DNA from: Streptosporangiaceae bacterium
GTDB taxonomy: Bacteria > Actinomycetota > Actinomycetes > Streptosporangiales > Streptosporangiaceae
Reading direction: 5' to 3'
Length of the DNA: 32,367 nucleotides
Assembly: GCA_030045295.1 (NCBI GenBank)
Contig: JASIGD010000638.1
Location: 1 to 32,367, forward strand
In this document: piece after piece, positions 29,001 to 32,367 of the stretch
Layout: each line of letters starts with the position of its first letter
How positions within the stretch are numbered: the stretch's first letter is position 1
Notes under the pieces: generated by a model
Told to the model about the DNA's origin: nothing
The model's database searches: none
What the model saw: only the letters and a program-made list of their open reading frames with translations
Program-made: the position numbers and the translations under genes

Positions 29001-30086
29001 TTAGCGGCGGACCGGCCAGCCGCCTGCCTCCAGCGCCTCGAGCAGCGTCCCGGCCTCGGCAGGCCGGACGGAAAGCTCCGCGACGCCCACCGGCAGCCCG
29101 GGTGAGTGCTCGATCCTGACGTCCTCGATGTTGACGCCGGCGTCGCCGGTCGCGCGAAACAGCCTGGCCAGCTCGCCGGGCTGGTCAGGGATGACAACCT
29201 GGATGACGGTGAACTGTCTGGCCGTTCCGCCGTGCTTGCCCGGGATCCTGGCCACGCCCGCCCGCCCGCGGTCAAGCAGCGCCGCGACGGATTTCAGTCC
29301 TTCGCCGTCCGCTGCTTCGGTCAGCGCCTGGGCGGCCTCGGCCAGGTCGCCGGCGACCGCGGCGAGCACCCCGGCGACCGGCGCGGCGTTGGCGGACAGG
29401 ATCTGCGTCCACAGGGCGGTGTCGCCCGCGGCGATCCTGGTCACGTCGCGGAGCCCTTGCCCGGCCAGGTCAAGGGCGTCGGCCGGGGCCGCCTCGAGCC
29501 GAGCCGCCATCGCCGCAGCCACCAGGTGCGGGGCGTGCGAGACGAGCGCGACCCAGCGGTCGTGCGCGGCGATGTCGGTCCGTACGGGGACCGCACCGCA
29601 CGCGCGGGCCAGGGACACGACCTCGTCTGCGGCCTGGCTTGACGTCTCGGGCAGCGGGCACAGCGCCCAGGTCCGGCCGAGGAACAGGTCGGCGCGGGCC
29701 GCCGCCGGGCCGTGCTTCTCCCGCCCGGCCAGCGGGTGCCCAGGGACGTAACAGGTCAGGTCGCAGCCGCGGTCCCTGGCCTGCGAGACGGGAAGCTGCT
29801 TCACGCTGGCCACGTCGGTATAACACCGGGCCACATCGCGGGCCTGCGCGGCCGCGAGGGTGGCAGCTACGGCGGCCGGGGGCACGGCGATCACCGCGAT
29901 GTCGGTTCTCGCCGGCGGGCCGTCGGCGGGCAGCGGCTCCCCCGCACCCAGGTCGGCCGCGAGCCTGGCGACGGCCGGATCCTGGTCGGTCAGCCAGACG
30001 CCGCATCCGCGCTCGCGCAGGGCCAGGGCGATCGACGTCCCGATCAGCCCCGTGCCGATGACGACGACCCGCACGGGGACGCTCAC
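29001..30086 (-). CDS. tyrA: Prephenate dehydrogenase
   Basis: A 361-residue enzyme. The Rossmann motif VVIGTGLIGTSIALALRERG starts at residue 8. YTDVASVKQLP, YVPGHPLAGREKHGP (with catalytic-site His), HDRWVALVSHAPHLVAAAMA and GLRDVTRIAAGDTALW follow in the family order. Residues from about 285 (FTVIQVVIPDQPGELARLFRATGDAGVNIEDVRIEH) are an ACT regulatory domain, which normally senses an aromatic amino acid. It converts prephenate to 4-hydroxyphenylpyruvate using NAD(P)+. The start ATG/GTG region overlaps the aroH stop by four bases, coupling the two tyrosine-pathway steps. Confidence 0.94.
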   Translation of the reverse strand: MSVPVRVVVIGTGLIGTSIALALRERGCGVWLTDQDPAVARLAADLGAGEPLPADGPPARTDIAVIAVPPAAVAATLAAAQARDVARCYTDVASVKQLPVSQARDRGCDLTCYVPGHPLAGREKHGPAAARADLFLGRTWALCPLPETSSQAADEVVSLARACGAVPVRTDIAAHDRWVALVSHAPHLVAAAMAARLEAAPADALDLAGQGLRDVTRIAAGDTALWTQILSANAAPVAGVLAAVAGDLAEAAQALTEAADGEGLKSVAALLDRGRAGVARIPGKHGGTARQFTVIQVVIPDQPGELARLFRATGDAGVNIEDVRIEHSPGLPVGVAELSVRPAEAGTLLEALEAGGWPVRR

Positions 30087-30445
30087 TGGGCGATGTCGAG
30101 GCGGAGGGCGATGGCGCCCCGCAGGTACACGTGCTGGATCGCTGACCGGGGGCGGTCGGTGTCCACGTGCGCCATCAGCCGCACGACGCGGGGCATGGCC
30201 CCGGGTACGGCGATCTCCGTGGCGCAGATCAGCGGCACGTCATGAAAGCCGATCTTGCGCGCGGCCAGGGCGGGGAACTCGGCGGTGAGGTCGGGCGTAG
30301 CGGTGAACAGGACGCTGATCACGTCGTCGGTGCTGAGCTCGTTACGAGCCATCACCTCCGTGACGAGCTCGGCGGTGCCTTCGAGTATCGCGTCACGCTC
30401 GTCCAGCTCGATCTGGACCGCGCCGCGAATCGCCCTAACCGTCAT
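30083..30445 (-). CDS. aroH: Monofunctional chorismate mutase, AroH class
   Basis: A 120-residue enzyme of the Bacillus AroH trimer type, not the all-helical AroQ type. The active-site residues known for that class align: Arg7 (VRAIRGA), Glu77 (ICATEIAVPGA), Arg89 (RVVRLMAH) and Tyr107 (HVYLRGA). The helix DERDAILEGTAELVTEVMARN and VLFTATPDLTAEFPA are also characteristic. It rearranges chorismate to prephenate, the substrate of TyrA encoded directly downstream with a four-base overlap. It follows rluB by 46 bases. Confidence 0.95.
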   Translation of the reverse strand: MTVRAIRGAVQIELDERDAILEGTAELVTEVMARNELSTDDVISVLFTATPDLTAEFPALAARKIGFHDVPLICATEIAVPGAMPRVVRLMAHVDTDRPRSAIQHVYLRGAIALRLDIAQ

Positions 30446-30491
30446 CTGTCCGTTCCTCCCACCGCCACAGGCTACAGCCCTGCCGTAGCGG

Positions 30492-31289
30492 TCAGAGGCC
30501 GACCGCCGCGTACAGCTCGCCGATTTCGGAGGTGGTCAGCTCGCGCGAGGCGCCCGGCTTGAGCGTGCCGAGCCTGATCGGGCCCACGTCGGTGCGGACG
30601 AGGCGGCTGACCGGGTGCCCGGCCGCGGCCAGCATCCGCCGCACCACGTGCTTGCGCCCCTCATGCAGCGTGATCTCCACCAGGGCGCGCTGGCCCGACC
30701 GGTCGATCACCCGGAACCGGTCCGCCGCGACGACTCCGTCGTCGAGCTCGATCCCGGTGGTGAGGCGGCGACCGAGGTCCTTCGGCACCGGGCCGGTCAC
30801 GTCGGCCAGGTAGGTCTTCGCGACCTCGAAGCTCGGGTGGGCCAGCCGGTGCGCGAGCTCGCCGTCGTTGGTCAGCAGCATCAGGCCCTCGGTGTCGTAA
30901 TCCAGCCTGCCGATATGGAACAGCCGCTCCGATCGGTCGCCGAGGAAGTCGGCCACGGTCCGGCGGCCACGCGAGTCCGACATCGCGGTCAGCACCTTGG
31001 CCGGCTTGTTGAACGCCAGGTACACCAGGCCGGGCTTGGCCGGGATGCGCTTCCCGTCCACCCTGATCACCTGGCGCTCGGGGTCGACCCGGGCGCCGAA
31101 CCTGCGGACCGTCTGCCCGTCGACCTCGACCCGGCCGGCGCCGATGAGTTCCTCGCAGTACCTGCGGCTGCCGATCCCCGCCTCGGCCAGGACCTTCTGC
31201 AGCCTGACCCCGCCGGGAACGTCGGTCAGAGTGTCCCTGTCGTCCCCGCCGTCATAGTCCTGGTCGACGTCACGATCGGGCGTTCTCAT
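30492..31289 (-). CDS. rluB: 23S rRNA pseudouridine synthase, RluB/RsuA family
   Basis: A 265-residue enzyme. After an acidic N-terminus (DRDVDQDYDGGDDRD) an S4 RNA-binding domain covers VRLQKVLAEAGIGSRRYCEELIGAGRVEVDGQTV. The catalytic domain has the Asp in HIGRLDYDTEGLMLLTNDG, KTYLADVTGP and ITLHEGRKHVVRRMLAAAGHPV. It isomerises a specific uridine in 23S rRNA. I chose ATG 31289, which has GAGG nine bases upstream and overlaps the scpB end by 20 bases; longer in-frame starts would only translate scpB in another frame. scpB-rluB is the conserved order. Confidence 0.93.
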   Translation of the reverse strand: MRTPDRDVDQDYDGGDDRDTLTDVPGGVRLQKVLAEAGIGSRRYCEELIGAGRVEVDGQTVRRFGARVDPERQVIRVDGKRIPAKPGLVYLAFNKPAKVLTAMSDSRGRRTVADFLGDRSERLFHIGRLDYDTEGLMLLTNDGELAHRLAHPSFEVAKTYLADVTGPVPKDLGRRLTTGIELDDGVVAADRFRVIDRSGQRALVEITLHEGRKHVVRRMLAAAGHPVSRLVRTDVGPIRLGTLKPGASRELTTSEIGELYAAVGL

Positions 31290-31887
31290 CCTCGATATCC
31301 TCAATGTCCTCCGGCAGGAACGGGGCGAGGGCCGGGAGATCCTCCAGGCTGGCCAGGCCCAGGCGCTCGAGGAAGTACCCGGTGGTCCGGTACAAGATGG
31401 CACCGGTTTCAGGATCCGTTCCTGCCTCCTCGACCAGACCGCGCAGCACCAGCGTGCGCATCACGCTGTCGCAGTTGACCCCGCGCACGGCCGAGACGCG
31501 TGCCCGGCTGACCGGCTGGCGGTAGGCGACGACGGCCAGGGTCTCCAGCGCCGCCTGGGTCAGGCGGACCTCCTGCGCGTCGCTGACAAAACGCTCTACC
31601 AGAGGGGCACAGTCCTCGCGGGTGTAGAACCGCCATCCGCCCGCTATCTCGCGCAGGTCGAAACCGCGAGCTTCGGCGGTATAGGACGCGGCGAGGGCGT
31701 TCAGCTCGGCCAGCACCTCGTTCCTGGGCCGCTCGAGTACCTGAGCGAGCACCACCACCGGCACCGGCTCGTCGGCGACCAGCAGGATGGCCTCCAGCGA
31801 CGCGCGTAGCCCCGGACCTTCGAGAAGTGCTGCGTCTTCGGGTTCCTGGAGATCTCCGGGGTCCTGCGGGTTGGGTTCGCTACTCAT
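31270..31887 (-). CDS. scpB: Segregation and condensation protein B
   Basis: A 205-residue protein with two winged-helix units: LRASLEAILLVADEPVPVVVLAQVL followed by RGFDLREIAGGWRFYTRED, and LTQAALETLAVVAYRQPVSRARVSAVRGVNCDSVMRTLVLRGLVEEAG with GAILYRTTGYFLERLGLASLEDLP. This is the full ScpB pattern. It joins ScpA and SMC in the condensin-like complex that folds and segregates the chromosome. The C-terminus is acidic (EDIEDIEDENARS). The start ATG 31887 lies three bases after the scpA stop. Confidence 0.95.
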   Translation of the reverse strand: MSSEPNPQDPGDLQEPEDAALLEGPGLRASLEAILLVADEPVPVVVLAQVLERPRNEVLAELNALAASYTAEARGFDLREIAGGWRFYTREDCAPLVERFVSDAQEVRLTQAALETLAVVAYRQPVSRARVSAVRGVNCDSVMRTLVLRGLVEEAGTDPETGAILYRTTGYFLERLGLASLEDLPALAPFLPEDIEDIEDENARS

Positions 31888-31890
31888 CTG

Positions 31891-32367
31891 TCAGTCGTCG
31901 CTTTCCGTCAGCTCATTGACGCTATCAGCGTCCCAGTGGCCGGTCCACGTCACGTACAGGTCGCCGAGCGGAGTGACCTGCTCGAAGGTGACGGCATCGT
32001 CCCGGTACAAGTCGAGCAGGGCGAGGAAGGAGGCCACGATCTCGTAACTGTCCGCCGCGTTCACGGTCAGCTGGCGGAAGCTGGCCCGCCCGAGTTCGGC
32101 CAGCAGGGCCGCGATGACCCGGGCCTGCTCCTTGATGCTGACCACCGGGGCGTGGATATGCTCGGTGGATACCTTTGGCGGCGGCTTGGGCGCGAGCGCG
32201 AGCGACGCGAGCCGGGCGAACTCGGCCGGGCCCAGGCCCAGCAGCACCTCGGGAAGCAGCTGAGCGAAGCGCGGCTCCAGCGGGACGCGGCGGGGGAAGC
32301 GGCGGGCCGCCGCGGTCATCCGGGCGGCGAAGATGGCCGCGACTTCCTTGTACGCCCGGTACTGCAG
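31891..32367 (-). CDS. scpA: Segregation and condensation protein A, C-terminal part (cut by window end)
   Basis: 159 codons are visible; the 5' part lies beyond the right edge. The visible protein starts LQYRAYKEVAAIFAARM, the helical region linking the SMC-binding N-domain to the C-domain, and continues PRRVPLEPRFAQLLPEVL, then HIHAPVVSIKEQARVIAALLAELGRASFRQL and the C-terminal winged helix VASFLALLDLYRDDAVTFEQVTPLGDLYVTW. ScpA is the kleisin subunit that bridges the SMC heads and binds ScpB. Confidence 0.93.
   Translation of the reverse strand: MQYRAYKEVAAIFAARMTAAARRFPRRVPLEPRFAQLLPEVLLGLGPAEFARLASLALAPKPPPKVSTEHIHAPVVSIKEQARVIAALLAELGRASFRQLTVNAADSYEIVASFLALLDLYRDDAVTFEQVTPLGDLYVTWTGHWDADSVNELTESDD

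Noticed and set aside
1..32367. CRISPR array, tRNA, rRNA, transposase or integrase
   Set aside because: I saw no regularly spaced repeats, no tRNA-like cloverleaf with a matching anticodon arm, and no mobile-element protein motifs in any frame.

Overview
The window is very GC-rich chromosomal DNA from an actinobacterium (class Actinomycetes; order not resolved). Evidence: third-position G/C throughout, GTG and TTG starts, DUF5302 and DUF2000 genes, an RsbW-type anti-sigma-like kinase, the gene order infC-rpmI-rplT-trmH-kinase-pheS, and the order scpA-scpB-rluB-aroH-tyrA ... cmk-der. I see no rRNA, tRNA, CRISPR array, transposase or phage gene.

Layout. (1) 1-4.6 kb, minus strand: a translation block with infC (apparently an AUC start behind a structured leader), rpmI, rplT, a TrmH-family rRNA methyltransferase, a soluble PAS histidine kinase and the 5' end of pheS. 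(2) 4.6-7.2 kb, minus strand: a MarR regulator and a DrrA/DrrB-like ABC exporter, with two near-identical inverted repeats lying over a strong promoter whose transcript should start at the ATG. (3) 7.3-13.3 kb: a sugar/glycan cassette. It has one unbroken frame that joins a large membrane protein to a UDP-glucuronate decarboxylase (UDP-xylose synthase), then a DPM-like GT2 glycosyltransferase and a methyltransferase, met tail to tail by a second membrane protein of the same architecture. (4) 13.4-22.7 kb: single genes and pairs, namely a TSUP permease, a small zinc-ribbon membrane protein, a DUF2000/quinone-reductase pair facing an AraC regulator, a secreted trypsin-like protease, an aldo/keto reductase, an anti-sigma-like ATPase, two class I methyltransferase-fold proteins and a DUF5302 protein. 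(5) 22.8-32.4 kb, minus strand: der, cmk, then tyrA, aroH, rluB, scpB and scpA (cut by the window end). Between cmk and tyrA sits a 4-kb module: a NarL-type two-component system on the minus strand facing a small membrane peptide plus ABC-2 exporter on the plus strand.

How the genes work together. The glycan cassette reads as nucleotide-sugar supply (UDP-xylose), lipid-carrier loading (GT2), methylation, and membrane proteins that could transfer or move the product; this is inference. The two ABC exporters each have a local regulator: MarR for the first, a histidine kinase/LuxR-type response regulator for the second. aroH and tyrA together lead from chorismate to 4-hydroxyphenylpyruvate for tyrosine. 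scpA/scpB serve chromosome condensation, and rluB and der serve ribosome maturation.

Recurrent sequence themes: many genes have a TANNNT-like -10 box 5-8 bases before the start codon and no Shine-Dalgarno, suggesting widespread leaderless transcripts; and short runs of alternating C6GG/CCG6 palindromes sit in frame inside both histidine-kinase genes.
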